The position numbers were made by a program, and so were the translations under genes. Below are positions 14,978-23,870 of a DNA stretch of 64,000 nucleotides, one piece after another. The notes below the pieces were generated by a model. The model searched no databases and was not told where the DNA came from. It saw nothing but the letters and a program-made list of their open reading frames with translations. The first letter of the stretch is position 1, and each line of letters begins with the position of its first letter. This DNA is from Pelagibius sp964472095 (GTDB lineage: Bacteria > Pseudomonadota > Alphaproteobacteria > Kiloniellales > Kiloniellaceae): positions 1 through 64,000 of the forward strand of contig CAYYIV010000006.1 of assembly GCA_964472095.1 (NCBI GenBank), in the 5' to 3' direction.

Positions 14978-17976
14978 CAGATCAGCTCGTTGGTCTTCAG
15001 CTCCGGTGCAGCGGCGAGCAGCGTGAAGGGCAAAGGTGCATTGCCGCTGATGACGATGCGGGCGTCGCGGTCGAAATCGCCATCGAAACTGACGAAGCGC
15101 TCCCCGGTGAAGAGCGGCACCGCCGTGTCCATGGCGTCACGCACATCGCGCAGGGGCACGTCCTCCAGCTGCGCGATGGACGGGCCGATGCGCAGGCCGA
15201 GCGAATGCAACAGGACCAGGGCAATGCCGTGTACCCGCTTCACCTTGCCGACGGCTGTCCCCGCGGCAGCGCCTGCCTCCAGCTTCAGGGATGTGAAGAC
15301 GTGTCGGTATGGCAGGCCGGCGTGGACCGTGCTTGCTGGCACCTGCAGGGTGATGGCGCCGCCCGCGACAACGCGGTCGGGATGCAGCGCGCCGTCAGCC
15401 AGGATCGACACCGTCTCCCCTTCCAGATGGTCGAGACCGGCGAAGGACTGTGTCGGCGGCCCCTGGTAGGTGAGCCCGCAATCGACATAGAACGCGTCCT
15501 TCTGGCGCGCCAGTACTTCTGCGTCAAAACCGGCTTCGCCGTCGAAGGCCTCCGGATTCGGGCCCTCGAAAGAGGCCTCGAAGACCTCGATGCTGCGAAA
15601 GGTGGCGCCGTTGATCGTTCGCTTTACGGCAACCCAGGCTTCATCGCGGTTCTCGCTGCCGGATACCGGGCTGCCGGGAATGCTCGCGATGCTTTCGACA
15701 ACCGCTGTGCCATTGCCGAAGCGGCCACCCAGGATGTGCCGCGACCAGCCCGCCACATCCTGCTCGCGCTGATAGGTCAGGGTGGCAAGTATACCGTCCT
15801 CCCGCACGCAGTGGACCTGGCTGTCCGGCTCCTGCTGATAGACGATCTCGCGCAGGCCGCTCTCGGTGACGTGATCCGCCAGGATGGTCAGATCCGGCGT
15901 GCGGAACCCGTCCGTCTCCAGGCTGAATACGAACTCCCGCAGTTTGCGTCTGGCCCGCTGCACGAAGAGCACGATGGAGCTGATGCGCAGCGGCATGATA
16001 TCGGCGCTGCCGTTGGTCGATTCCCGCTTCACCTCGATGTCGTTCGGGGTCACGACCGGCCCGTCCGACGTCACCGACCATTCGCCGCCGGAGGTTCCGA
16101 GGATGAGCTGGCGTCCCGGCGATAGCCAACGGATCGCGTTCACCTCATCGGCCGCAATGGTGAAGTCCAGGCCATCGTCGTCCTGCACCTCGATGGCACC
16201 GCCCTCGAAGCTGTCGGGCCGCAGATTCTCTAGATCGCTTGACTGCGACATCCAGAAGCTCTGCGGCTGCGACCTGGTGTTGGCCCAGGCGGTGCGCTGC
16301 TCGAAGAAGGTCACAACCGAAGGGTAGCCGCGCTCGGCGGACCAGGCACCGAGGTGCCAGTTGGCCGTCGCGTTGGCGTTGGCGAAGGCACGTTTCACGT
16401 CCGCCTTCACCTGCTCGGGACTGACGAATTCTGTCACCACCGCCCAGCCGGCCTCGCCGGAGGGCCTGAGGCGGATCGGCCGGCCCACGTCACCTTCCCT
16501 GAAGGGCGCATGTCCCGTCGCCGTGATGGTGATGCCGATGCCGCTGGCCGCCGATGGCTTCAGGGTCTTGGTCGCGTCGACGTTCTCGTCGAGGTAGGGG
16601 CCATCCTCGAAGGCCACCTCGGTGAGCGACCAGGTGGCGTTGCCGAAGCGCCCAAGCTTGTGGGGGGCGTAATCGGGGTGCGCGAAGTACATCACGTCCG
16701 CGGACTGCGCCCATTTGAGCAAGGGGATGTCGTTCTCCCGGTACGGCGTGGCCAAGGCCAGCGGCGTGAGATCGCTCGCGCCGGAGCCGATCAGCGCCAC
16801 ATCGTCGACATAGAGAGTCTTTGCGACCTCGTTGCGGAATTGCAGGTAGAAGGGGCTGGCGTCCGGCGTAAATGCGATCACATGTCGGCCCACCGCCACC
16901 TCGGTATCGGCCAGGAACTGATCACCGCCGCTCGTCCGCCCGATCCTGACCTTGATCCTGTCACCTGGCGCGCCGATGACCCGAAAGGCCAGCACGTGCT
17001 CCTGGTCCAGGTCGGTCACCGCAACATCCTGCTCTGCTGCGGCCACTGCCGAGGCCGCACCGATCAAGGCCAGCGCGCCGTTGCTCTCCGCCGTCTCGAC
17101 CTTCACCTCCGCGCGCAAATCACGCGTCGACGTGAAGCCGCCCGATTGATCGGCAATGGAGGTGATGGTGTCGTGGAAGCCGGAAGCAAAGGCCGCGCCT
17201 TGATCGGCGCAGAGGCTGACCGTCGCAAGACCGGTGCCGTCCAACGTGGCATCACTGAAAACGACCCAGTAGGTCGACCCGTTTGAAACGCCGGGCTTGC
17301 TCGACCAGGTAAAGGTGTGGACGCCCGCCTGCTCGATCACCAGCGGATCGCTGTCGAGGCCCACCTGCGTGCCCGGGTTGGTGCCGCTGTTGGAGAATAC
17401 GCGCGCCACCGCGGTGAAGGGGGTGGTCACCACGGCGACCTGAAGCGAGGCCTGTGGAACCGCGCCGTCGACCGCCACGGTGAACCTGAGGCCCACATGG
17501 GCCCGGTTGGCCGTGAAGTCGCCCCAGCTCAGGGTAGCCAGCTGCGCGAAGCGCAGGAGATCAGCCTCGTCGCCGGTCACCAGCACGTGGTCGATTACGG
17601 CACTGCCGGACGACAGGCTGTCCCAGTCGTTGATGTTGTCGTCGAAACCGCCATTGCTGATGGTCGCGTCAGTCGGCGAAACCACGATCTGGCCTTTGTT
17701 GTGGAAGAACCGAAAACGGCCGTCGCTCGCTTCCAGGACATAGGCCTGCTCCGTCGAAAACTCGAAGGGCAACAGCCGCGAGCGCATGTCCTGATCGGCG
17801 GCCGGCGCGACGAAGCGCGTGCCTGGCCGCCGGGTCACCCCGCCCTGTGCCAGGGGAATCAGGTTCTCGACCCTTGCCCCGGCGTTGCGATACTTGGCGA
17901 AGTCGACCCGGGCCGCCAGGCGCGGGCCGAGCTCACCGGCATTGAAGGCGGATTGAAGTAGGTTGGCTCGTGGCAT
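14977..17976 (-). CDS. Tail tubular protein B-like nozzle protein (T7 Gp12-type)
   Basis: The 999-residue protein starts MPRANLLQSAFNAGELGPRL and then has VENLIPLAQGGVTRRPGTRF, the classic N-terminus of podoviral nozzle proteins. It is beta-rich throughout, with repeated propeller-like segments, and contains WMSQSSDLENLRPD and GEWSVTSDGPVVTPN motifs shared with this family. It forms the distal tail tube below the Gp11-type ring. It follows the tail tubular A gene after a 3-base gap and overlaps the Gp13-like gene at its end. It is full-length, with no frameshift. Confidence 0.9.
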   Translation of the reverse strand: MPRANLLQSAFNAGELGPRLAARVDFAKYRNAGARVENLIPLAQGGVTRRPGTRFVAPAADQDMRSRLLPFEFSTEQAYVLEASDGRFRFFHNKGQIVVSPTDATISNGGFDDNINDWDSLSSGSAVIDHVLVTGDEADLLRFAQLATLSWGDFTANRAHVGLRFTVAVDGAVPQASLQVAVVTTPFTAVARVFSNSGTNPGTQVGLDSDPLVIEQAGVHTFTWSSKPGVSNGSTYWVVFSDATLDGTGLATVSLCADQGAAFASGFHDTITSIADQSGGFTSTRDLRAEVKVETAESNGALALIGAASAVAAAEQDVAVTDLDQEHVLAFRVIGAPGDRIKVRIGRTSGGDQFLADTEVAVGRHVIAFTPDASPFYLQFRNEVAKTLYVDDVALIGSGASDLTPLALATPYRENDIPLLKWAQSADVMYFAHPDYAPHKLGRFGNATWSLTEVAFEDGPYLDENVDATKTLKPSAASGIGITITATGHAPFREGDVGRPIRLRPSGEAGWAVVTEFVSPEQVKADVKRAFANANATANWHLGAWSAERGYPSVVTFFEQRTAWANTRSQPQSFWMSQSSDLENLRPDSFEGGAIEVQDDDGLDFTIAADEVNAIRWLSPGRQLILGTSGGEWSVTSDGPVVTPNDIEVKRESTNGSADIMPLRISSIVLFVQRARRKLREFVFSLETDGFRTPDLTILADHVTESGLREIVYQQEPDSQVHCVREDGILATLTYQREQDVAGWSRHILGGRFGNGTAVVESIASIPGSPVSGSENRDEAWVAVKRTINGATFRSIEVFEASFEGPNPEAFDGEAGFDAEVLARQKDAFYVDCGLTYQGPPTQSFAGLDHLEGETVSILADGALHPDRVVAGGAITLQVPASTVHAGLPYRHVFTSLKLEAGAAAGTAVGKVKRVHGIALVLLHSLGLRIGPSIAQLEDVPLRDVRDAMDTAVPLFTGERFVSFDGDFDRDARIVISGNAPLPFTLLAAAPELKTNELI

Positions 17977-17979
17977 GGC

Positions 17980-18549
17980 TCACCTCACCGCCGCCCAGGC
18001 ACCGGCCGGCATCGGTTCCGGCTGATCCTCCAGCCCGTCGGTCGTGCGGGCGCGCCGCAACCGTGTGCGAAAGCGCGCCTCCAGCTTCTCTTCCAGAGTG
18101 TTGGACTGCGCGATGGGCACCGCCAGTTCGCGCGCCAGCAGGCAGGCCAGCGCTTCGCGGAAGTCGGCCGGCATCGAATTGGCACCGACGACTCGGCGGA
18201 TGTAGCGCAGGTAGACAATCTCCGCGTCACAGAGGAGGCTGCCTGCTTCAATTCTATAGATGAGCGCCGACTTGCCGCCTTCGTCGCCATGAGCGGCGAC
18301 GCTGCGAATCCAGTCCGCCGGCAGAGCATAAGCGTAGGCAAAACCGAAGACCGGCGCCTCTGCCTGCCGTGCCAGCTTGGCACGCGCCGTCGCGAAGTTC
18401 CATGTATGCGCGCGAAGCAGGTCGTCGCGGCAGCGCTCGTAGAGTTCGGCGCAGAGGCTGGCGTTCTTGCTGCCCTCGTCCAGCGCCGTGATACGCGCGG
18501 CCCCGATCTTCGCCAGCGCGGAGTTGCAGATTCCCGTAACGTCGCTCAT
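17980..18549 (-). CDS. Tail tubular protein A-like adaptor (T7 Gp11-type)
   Basis: A 189-residue protein with the Gp11-family pattern: MSDVTGICNSALAKIGAARI at the start, YERCRDDLLRAHTWNFATAR, and YALPADWIRSVAAHGDEGG with YLRYIRRV. It forms the adaptor ring between portal and nozzle. It sits directly upstream of the nozzle gene, as in T7. Length and motifs are normal for the family. Confidence 0.9.
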   Translation of the reverse strand: MSDVTGICNSALAKIGAARITALDEGSKNASLCAELYERCRDDLLRAHTWNFATARAKLARQAEAPVFGFAYAYALPADWIRSVAAHGDEGGKSALIYRIEAGSLLCDAEIVYLRYIRRVVGANSMPADFREALACLLARELAVPIAQSNTLEEKLEARFRTRLRRARTTDGLEDQPEPMPAGAWAAVR

Positions 18550-18560
18550 GGCATCGCTCC

Positions 18561-18935
18561 TCAGGCGGCTTCGCCGCGCGGGCGCGGAGATCTCGCGGCC
18601 TTGGCCTGCCGCAGCGCCGTTCCGACAGGCAGGCTCGCCAGAGGGCTGCGCAGGAAAGTCAGGCCGTTGATAGTGTCGGGGATCAGTCCGGCGACGTTCT
18701 TGAGACCGACTCCGTCGGGCCCGACGCGATTGACGAGAAACAGCCCCCAGGCAGGGCTATGCCCGGCCTCGGCGCAGACCAGGATCAGGTCGTTGACCAT
18801 GAGCCGTGAGGCGCAGCTGACGAAATAGCCCTCGGCGGCCACGGCAGCGAGGAGATCCTCCGTCTGGTAGCCGAAGATGCAGAAGCTCTGCAGCGCGGCG
18901 ATGGTCTCGAGATTCTGCGACAGGGCCTTGGCCAT
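18561..18935 (-). CDS. Conserved virion-region protein of unknown function
   Basis: A 124-residue protein that starts MAKALSQNLETIAALQSFCI. It has a globular beta-type core and a basic C-terminal tail (RQAKAARSPRPRGEAA). It lies between the small capsid-associated gene and the tail adaptor, so it may be a head or head-tail joining component. I do not recognise a domain. The start at 18935 is preferred because homologous-looking proteins begin at the MAKA position; the frame is open further upstream. Confidence 0.55.
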   Translation of the reverse strand: MAKALSQNLETIAALQSFCIFGYQTEDLLAAVAAEGYFVSCASRLMVNDLILVCAEAGHSPAWGLFLVNRVGPDGVGLKNVAGLIPDTINGLTFLRSPLASLPVGTALRQAKAARSPRPRGEAA

Positions 18936-19017
18936 GGAGTACTCCCTACGGATGCATGAGAAAGGAAGCGGACGGCCCCGGAGGGCCGCCCGCGAAAGAA
19001 AGCCGAACTGAGCTGCC

Positions 19018-19305
19018 TCAGTCGGTATCGGAGGTGGCGATGACGGTCGCATTGGAGACGTCGACCGTGGTGCCGTTGTTGGACAGCACCAGATGCCAGC
19101 CTGCGGCCGTGACGCTGGCCGGTGCCGCCGGGTTGTCGACCTGCTGGACGAAGACCAGGTCGCCGACTTTCAGCATGCCGACGGCCTCCCCGGTGAAGTA
19201 GCCGGTTGTATCCACCGTGGCCGGCGTGTCGGCAGTGCGGTAGGACCACCACTGCTGCCCGGCACCGTGAGCCATGAGCGTCAGGTACTTTGCGTTGTAT
19301 GCCAT
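19018..19305 (-). CDS. Small capsid-associated phage protein
   Basis: The 95-residue protein starts MAYNAKYLTLMAHGAGQQWW and continues YRTADTPATVDTTGYFTG, with a beta-rich C-terminus. Proteins of this type regularly follow the major capsid gene of podoviral prophages and are probably head decoration or minor structural proteins. It begins 13 bases after the capsid gene. The exact role is not known to me. Confidence 0.65.
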   Translation of the reverse strand: MAYNAKYLTLMAHGAGQQWWSYRTADTPATVDTTGYFTGEAVGMLKVGDLVFVQQVDNPAAPASVTAAGWHLVLSNNGTTVDVSNATVIATSDTD

Positions 19306-19318
19306 GGATCAGCTCTCC

Positions 19319-20155
19319 TCAGGCCGGGATGGTGGCGGTGTCGTCGACGCGGATCTCGATCACGCCTTCCGGGTCGATCAGGCAGGCCCCCTGGCTCATC
19401 ATGTTGTTGACGAAGTGGGCTGCCCGATCGCCGTGCCAGGTGATGTCGCTGGTCACGTCGGCCCCGGAGCCGTGGCCGAGCGCGTTCTTGTGATAGGTGA
19501 AGCACACCGCGTTGGCCGTGCCCTTGCCGGGCAGGCCGGTGTGCCGCATCCAGTTGACACCGAGCCATGCGCGCGTGCGGTTACGCTGCATGTAAGGCAG
19601 ATCGTCGCCGACGAAGTCGGCACTGGCGAACTCCGGGATGGTGAGAGCGATTGACCACTGACGCGGCGTCAGCAGGCCCCAGCGCATGCCGTCGTCCGGC
19701 ACGTCGTTGTCGTCCAGCGCCTCCACCGCCTGCAGCAGCAGGGTCCGGTTGAGACCGCTGGCATAGCTGCCGACGAAGGAACTGGTCTGATCGGCCTGGG
19801 CGATGATCAGCTCGTCAGTCTTGCGGCCGAGGCCCCAGGCACCGGCATTGGCGATGACCATGCGCTCGTCGTGATTGATCTTTGCTTCGTCCAGCTTGTC
19901 GACGTAGTCGCCGGCGTAGAAGTCCTGTAGGGTGCACTCGATCGGCGTATGGTCGACGTTCATCGGCGTGACTTTGCCGTGGCGGGCCTTGGTCGAGGCG
20001 ACACCCTTGCCGACCTTCTGGAAGGTCGTCGAAGCGCCCTTCACGTTGTTCTTGGAACGCACCGTGGCACGCAGCAGCGAGCCCTGGCGCTGATAGGCTT
20101 CGTGAACCTCGCGTTCGAACTGCTTCACGAAGGAAAGATCGATGGAAGTGCTCAA
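19319..20155 (-). CDS. Major capsid protein
   Basis: A 278-residue protein with coat-protein features. The charged N-terminal helix (FVKQFEREVHEAYQRQGSLL) is followed by a TTFQKVGKG segment, DFYAGDYVDKLDEAK and GLLTPRQWSIALTIPEFASA. It has no membrane helix. The position between scaffold and tail adaptor genes is where T7-type phages encode the capsid protein. It assembles the HK97-fold shell with the scaffold protein. The gene is intact. Confidence 0.85.
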   Translation of the reverse strand: MSTSIDLSFVKQFEREVHEAYQRQGSLLRATVRSKNNVKGASTTFQKVGKGVASTKARHGKVTPMNVDHTPIECTLQDFYAGDYVDKLDEAKINHDERMVIANAGAWGLGRKTDELIIAQADQTSSFVGSYASGLNRTLLLQAVEALDDNDVPDDGMRWGLLTPRQWSIALTIPEFASADFVGDDLPYMQRNRTRAWLGVNWMRHTGLPGKGTANAVCFTYHKNALGHGSGADVTSDITWHGDRAAHFVNNMMSQGACLIDPEGVIEIRVDDTATIPA

Positions 20156-20437
20156 CGCACATCTCCTTTGATAGAGGGAGTTGGGATGAGCAGTCCGGCC
20201 GGTTGTCCGGGCAGACGGCGGGTGCAGGGGTCCCCGCCCTCACCGGGATCCGGCGAGGTGCGGGCCATGTCCGGCCGCTTGGAGGGCCTTACGGAATGCG
20301 GGAAAGGGATGGCGGGACCCTTCGGTTGTCCCGCCGGAAAGAAGTGCTGCCGCGTCTGTTTAGGGAGGTCTTGCCCCGGACCGCGGGCCAGTGGTCTATT
20401 GGTCTCGTAAATCAGCTTCTTCGAACTAGGAAGGACA

Positions 20438-20818
20438 ATGGCCACCACCCGGAAGGCACAAGTCCAGGCGCTCGTTCAGGAGGAACTGGCATCCTTCGAA
20501 GCCACCGCTCCGACACCCGGCTCGACGATAGGTATGCCATGGTCCACGGATCGACTTTGCGCGCAGGTTGCTGAGCTCAAGGCCGCTCTCGTAATCCCTT
20601 ACCTCCAGCGTTTTGAGTTGAGGGATACTGCGGCGGAGATGGCGGCCTCTCCTCCCATCCTCGCAGGCTATTGGGTTGTCGCCTCGGCTGACGGCTTCCT
20701 CCTCTTCTACGATCCAGAAGCCGCGCAGTTCGGCCTCGCCTGCGCCCTCGCGAATGGGGCTCTGCCGCAGACTATTGGCGTGCGCGGCGATCTTGTCGGG
20801 ACTTTCTGCGCACGCTAG
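20438..20818 (+). CDS. Rightward small protein between scaffold and capsid genes
   Basis: A 126-residue protein with a short coiled-coil-like N-terminal half (KAQVQALVQEELASFEATAP) and a compact C-terminal domain ending IGVRGDLVGTFCAR. An AGGAAGGA Shine-Dalgarno precedes the ATG. It interrupts the leftward virion operon on the opposite strand, so it is probably a moron or a lysogenic gene. I know no function. A perfect 8-bp hairpin (GGCGGGAC / GTCCCGCC) lies about 100 bases upstream of it. Confidence 0.6.
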   Translation: MATTRKAQVQALVQEELASFEATAPTPGSTIGMPWSTDRLCAQVAELKAALVIPYLQRFELRDTAAEMAASPPILAGYWVVASADGFLLFYDPEAAQFGLACALANGALPQTIGVRGDLVGTFCAR

Positions 20819-20831
20819 CGCACGGCACTCG

Positions 20832-21701
20832 CTACAGCCGCCGCCCCTCGCTGCCCACCACCGGCTGGCCGCCGTAGAGGCGACCGTAGAGCGATTGCAG
20901 CTCGCCCTGCACGGCGCGGGAGGCGTACTTCTGCGGATCGCTGTCCTGCAGGGCGTGCAGGGAGTCGATGCGGGCCTGCAGGCTGCCGCCGCCGGCTTCG
21001 CCTTCGCCGACCAGCGGGACGTCTTCGCCCATGCTGCGCCCGATGGCGGCGAAGGCCCGCACGAAGGCCGGATGATCGCCCAGCTTCACGCCGTCGACCG
21101 ACTGGCCTTCCAGGAACTCGACGAAGGCGTCGTCACCGAAGGTCTGCACCGCGCGCTGCGCGAAGGTCAGGTTGCGCTGATGGTCGCCGCCCCATTCCCG
21201 GCGCAGGCCGGCCTCAGCCTCGGCGCGGCGTTCGGCGGCGCCCTTTTCCTGCTGCGCCAGGCCTTGGGTGACGTTGCCGTAATACCAGTCGAGTGCTTTC
21301 TGGACGACCGCGTTGCTGGCGCCGACCTCGTGCATCGCCTTCAGGAAGTCCTGTTGCAGGGGCTCCGCCGCCGGGTCGCGGCGCAGCGGCTCGGGCAGGT
21401 TCTTCGGCAGGCTGACCTCATAACCCTCGGGCCGCTCCGGCACACCGAGCTGCCGGCGATAGGCGGCCAGCTCCTCCGGGCCGGCATCGGGCCCCGGCTT
21501 CACCACCGAGCGGCCGAGGCGGCTCTGCAGCGCGGCGTAGGACTTCACCACCTCGGCCGGCGAGGTGAACTTCTCCGCCACCCGCCGCAGGCCGGGTTCG
21601 CTGATCGCGGCGCGCCAGTCCGGCGCTTGCGCCGTCGAGCCGCTGTCGTTGTCGGAAGTCGGCGCGGCGGCATCGCCTGCCGTTGCCGGATTGTCGCTCA
21701 T
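20832..21701 (-). CDS. Head scaffolding-type protein
   Basis: A 289-residue acidic, helical protein. The N-terminus is disordered (MSDNPATAGDAAAPTSDND). Then KFTSPAEVVKSYAALQSRLG, VVKPGPDAGPEELAAYRRQL and GVPERPEGYEV match scaffold proteins of podoviral prophages. It ends in a helical, capsid-binding-type tail (SLYGRLYGGQPVVGSEGRRL). I chose ATG 21701 because a GAGGA Shine-Dalgarno precedes it and the upstream open frame is low-complexity. It guides capsid assembly and is lost from mature heads. It lies between the effector array and the capsid gene. Confidence 0.82.
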   Translation of the reverse strand: MSDNPATAGDAAAPTSDNDSGSTAQAPDWRAAISEPGLRRVAEKFTSPAEVVKSYAALQSRLGRSVVKPGPDAGPEELAAYRRQLGVPERPEGYEVSLPKNLPEPLRRDPAAEPLQQDFLKAMHEVGASNAVVQKALDWYYGNVTQGLAQQEKGAAERRAEAEAGLRREWGGDHQRNLTFAQRAVQTFGDDAFVEFLEGQSVDGVKLGDHPAFVRAFAAIGRSMGEDVPLVGEGEAGGGSLQARIDSLHALQDSDPQKYASRAVQGELQSLYGRLYGGQPVVGSEGRRL

Positions 21702-21841
21702 GGTCTGTCCTCGCTGTGATTCAACCTTTGGATCGGCCTTGGCTCCACGATTCCGCGGCGCCCATAATTCCGCCGCATTCGCTTCCCAACCTTCGGTAGA
21801 GAGGCGAGAGGGGCACGAATCTGCCCGACGAGGATTGAGAG

Positions 21842-22345
21842 ATGCAGACGATGGCAAGTGAGGTCGAGAAACCTGCCCACCTTCGCCGCAGACCCCAACG
21901 AAGGCCGGCAGTCGCCGACCCGGGCACCACCCTGCTCCCTTTCTCCCCGGGTCACCTCGCCGAGTTGGACCTGCCGCCGCTGCTCCGCCCGTCCCTGCGT
22001 CTCTTCGCCATGGGCTACTACCGCGGCGGTCCGGCTCTCACCGTCGTCGACAACGGCAAGGTGGCGACCTGTGCGGGTCTGATGATCGACGGCAGCGACG
22101 CCACAGCCTGGGCTTTCCTGTCGCTCACCCTGCGCCGCCAGGCGCAGCAGCGGCTCTACCGCTCCTTCAGGCGCACGCTACCGAAACTGAAGCGCTGCTA
22201 TGGCCTCGAGCGCATCCTTGCCGAGGCGCATGCCGACCACCTGCCCAGCCGCCTTTGGCTGGAGCACCTCGGCTTCCGCTTCGACGGCCTCGCACCGCGC
22301 TGCCCCATCCGCGGCGAACGGATGTTGCGCTACCTCTACCCCTGA
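21842..22345 (+). CDS. Second Gp13-like protein (rightward paralogue)
   Basis: A 167-residue protein whose core (LLPFSPGHLAELDLPPLLRP, ALTVVDNGKVATCAGLMIDG, ILAEAHADHLPSRLWLEHLG) aligns with the leftward Gp13-like protein at 14546. It has a basic N-terminal extension (RRRPQRRPA). A GAGGATTGAGAG Shine-Dalgarno precedes the ATG. It diverges from the scaffold gene and heads a rightward run with the two secreted proteins. A virion role is unlikely to need two copies; it could be a GNAT-like modifier or a moron. Function unknown. Confidence 0.65.
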   Translation: MQTMASEVEKPAHLRRRPQRRPAVADPGTTLLPFSPGHLAELDLPPLLRPSLRLFAMGYYRGGPALTVVDNGKVATCAGLMIDGSDATAWAFLSLTLRRQAQQRLYRSFRRTLPKLKRCYGLERILAEAHADHLPSRLWLEHLGFRFDGLAPRCPIRGERMLRYLYP

Positions 22346-22434
22346 TCGCGAAAAATCATCGCGTCGCCGCGGCCGCGCCCAATCTCCGCCGCAATCACGC
22401 AGCACGCTTCGGTTGAACAGGGGGAGAAATCGAG

Positions 22435-23295
22435 ATGAAAGCTCTGCACCTTGCCAGCGTTGTCTGGCTGTTCCTCACATCACCCGCCATAGCCGGCGGC
22501 GACGACGGCACCGGCCCCTTCGAGCCTTTCGACGCGGAGCCGATCATCGCCGACTGCTGGCAGCGCTCCGCGGAACTAAGAAGCTCGGGGTACATCGACT
22601 ATGGCGATGGCCTGAATATCACCTACGCATGCATGGAGGCGGCCGTCCTGGAGCAGATCGATGCCTGGCTGCTGCCTGAATTCACCGAGCATGCGAAGAC
22701 CCATCTTGACGCCCTCGAAGAGCTTCACGGCCAGCTCTACTACCGCATCTACGCCGAGAATCTGTATTGCTCTGGCTTTTGCGGCCTCCTGCCGTCAATG
22801 CGCTATATCGAAAGCTACATCACCTTTCTGGAGACCGTCTTGCGCGACATAGCGGAGGAAAAGAACTTCCGCTATCGCTCGAGATACGGCTCGTCCCCAC
22901 ACAATGCCCTCTCTGGCGGCCAGAAAGAACCTAACGAGCCCATCGACGCCCAGGCGTTGATCGACGCTTGCTGGAGCGAGACAAACCGGCAGCGAACCAG
23001 TGGCGAGGCTGGTGAGAAAGAGTCGGTGGCGTACCTTCTGGAGTGCCACAAGTCGCACATTCTACGCCTGACCGATCACATGTTCGATCCGGAGCTGCTG
23101 TCTCGGCGCGACGTCCACCGCATCCTCGTAAAGCTCCACCACAACATCGGCAAGTTCTATACCTACCTTTTCCATGAGCATAAGAGATGTGGTTGCGATG
23201 GCGATATCGACGTCACCTATGACCTCGCGATGGCCAAAGCCTATCAGCGGATCCTCCATCACGTCGTCTATCAATACAATCGCTATCGCTTCTAG
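22435..23295 (+). CDS. Secreted cysteine-rich protein with two repeats of one domain
   Basis: The 286-residue protein has a Sec signal peptide (MKALHLASVVWLFLTSPAIA). The mature part has two copies of the same ~115-residue helical domain, at about 36-150 and 168-286. Each has Cys at comparable places (IIADCW / LIDACW, ACMEAAV / ECHKSHI, CSGFC / CGCDG) and ends in a motif like VLRDIAEEKNFRYR or ILHHVVYQYNRYRF. A single-domain relative follows at 23336. The disulfide-paired helical layout is reminiscent of periplasmic lysozyme inhibitor-type proteins, but I cannot assign the family. It converges on the GH108 effector gene, so a periplasmic immunity role is a hypothesis. Confidence 0.6.
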   Translation: MKALHLASVVWLFLTSPAIAGGDDGTGPFEPFDAEPIIADCWQRSAELRSSGYIDYGDGLNITYACMEAAVLEQIDAWLLPEFTEHAKTHLDALEELHGQLYYRIYAENLYCSGFCGLLPSMRYIESYITFLETVLRDIAEEKNFRYRSRYGSSPHNALSGGQKEPNEPIDAQALIDACWSETNRQRTSGEAGEKESVAYLLECHKSHILRLTDHMFDPELLSRRDVHRILVKLHHNIGKFYTYLFHEHKRCGCDGDIDVTYDLAMAKAYQRILHHVVYQYNRYRF

Positions 23296-23335
23296 CCCAG
23301 TTCAGCCGTTAGCGGCCAGCATATGAGGGATAAAA

Positions 23336-23803
23336 ATGCAGCACCATTGGAAGCATCTACTGCCAGTTCTGATTGGCACCATCTGCCTCTTGCTCGCCGG
23401 TCCTGCCGACGCTCAGCACAAAGATGCCTCTGAAACCGTGCCTGCGTTGTATGACGCACAGGAGATTATGGACGGCTGCGATAGCCGCGCCACCGAGTCT
23501 CTTGCCGGCGATGTTTCAGATATTGTCAGGGGACACATCGAGACGGCCGCCTGTCTGAAAGCGTCAATCGTCAGCCACATGCAGGCAATGTTCGAGCCAG
23601 AAGTTCTGACTCCGGCCTACGCTGAGTGGATGTTGCTCGGCATGGCGCATCCGACGGCCGAACTCTATTGGTTCTTGTGGACTGGACACAGGGGTTGTGA
23701 CTGCGGCGAGGAGGCGGAAACAGCCGACGTTGAAGCCGTGGTGACACTGTATAAGAGTCTGCTCCGCGATGTCATCCATCAGCGCAATACCTATGGCCTG
23801 TAG
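23336..23803 (+). CDS. Secreted cysteine-rich protein, single-domain relative of the preceding gene product
   Basis: 155 residues with a signal peptide (HWKHLLPVLIGTICLLLAGP, cleavage near ADAQ). The mature domain aligns with each half of the previous protein: DAQEIMDGCDSR, ETAACLKASIVSHM, EPEVLTPAYAEWM, GHRGCDCG and LLRDVIHQRNTYGL. Its gene begins 40 bases after the 22435 gene, so the two are probably co-transcribed. It ends 67 bases from the 3' end of the GH108 effector gene on the other strand. A periplasmic partner or inhibitor of that enzyme is the most testable idea. No known family name. Confidence 0.6.
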   Translation: MQHHWKHLLPVLIGTICLLLAGPADAQHKDASETVPALYDAQEIMDGCDSRATESLAGDVSDIVRGHIETAACLKASIVSHMQAMFEPEVLTPAYAEWMLLGMAHPTAELYWFLWTGHRGCDCGEEAETADVEAVVTLYKSLLRDVIHQRNTYGL

Positions 23804-23870
23804 TTCCAGGAGCCATCGGCGATCAGGGTTCCAGAGTTGTGGCCATGGCCCGCTGGCAGCATCTTACCTT

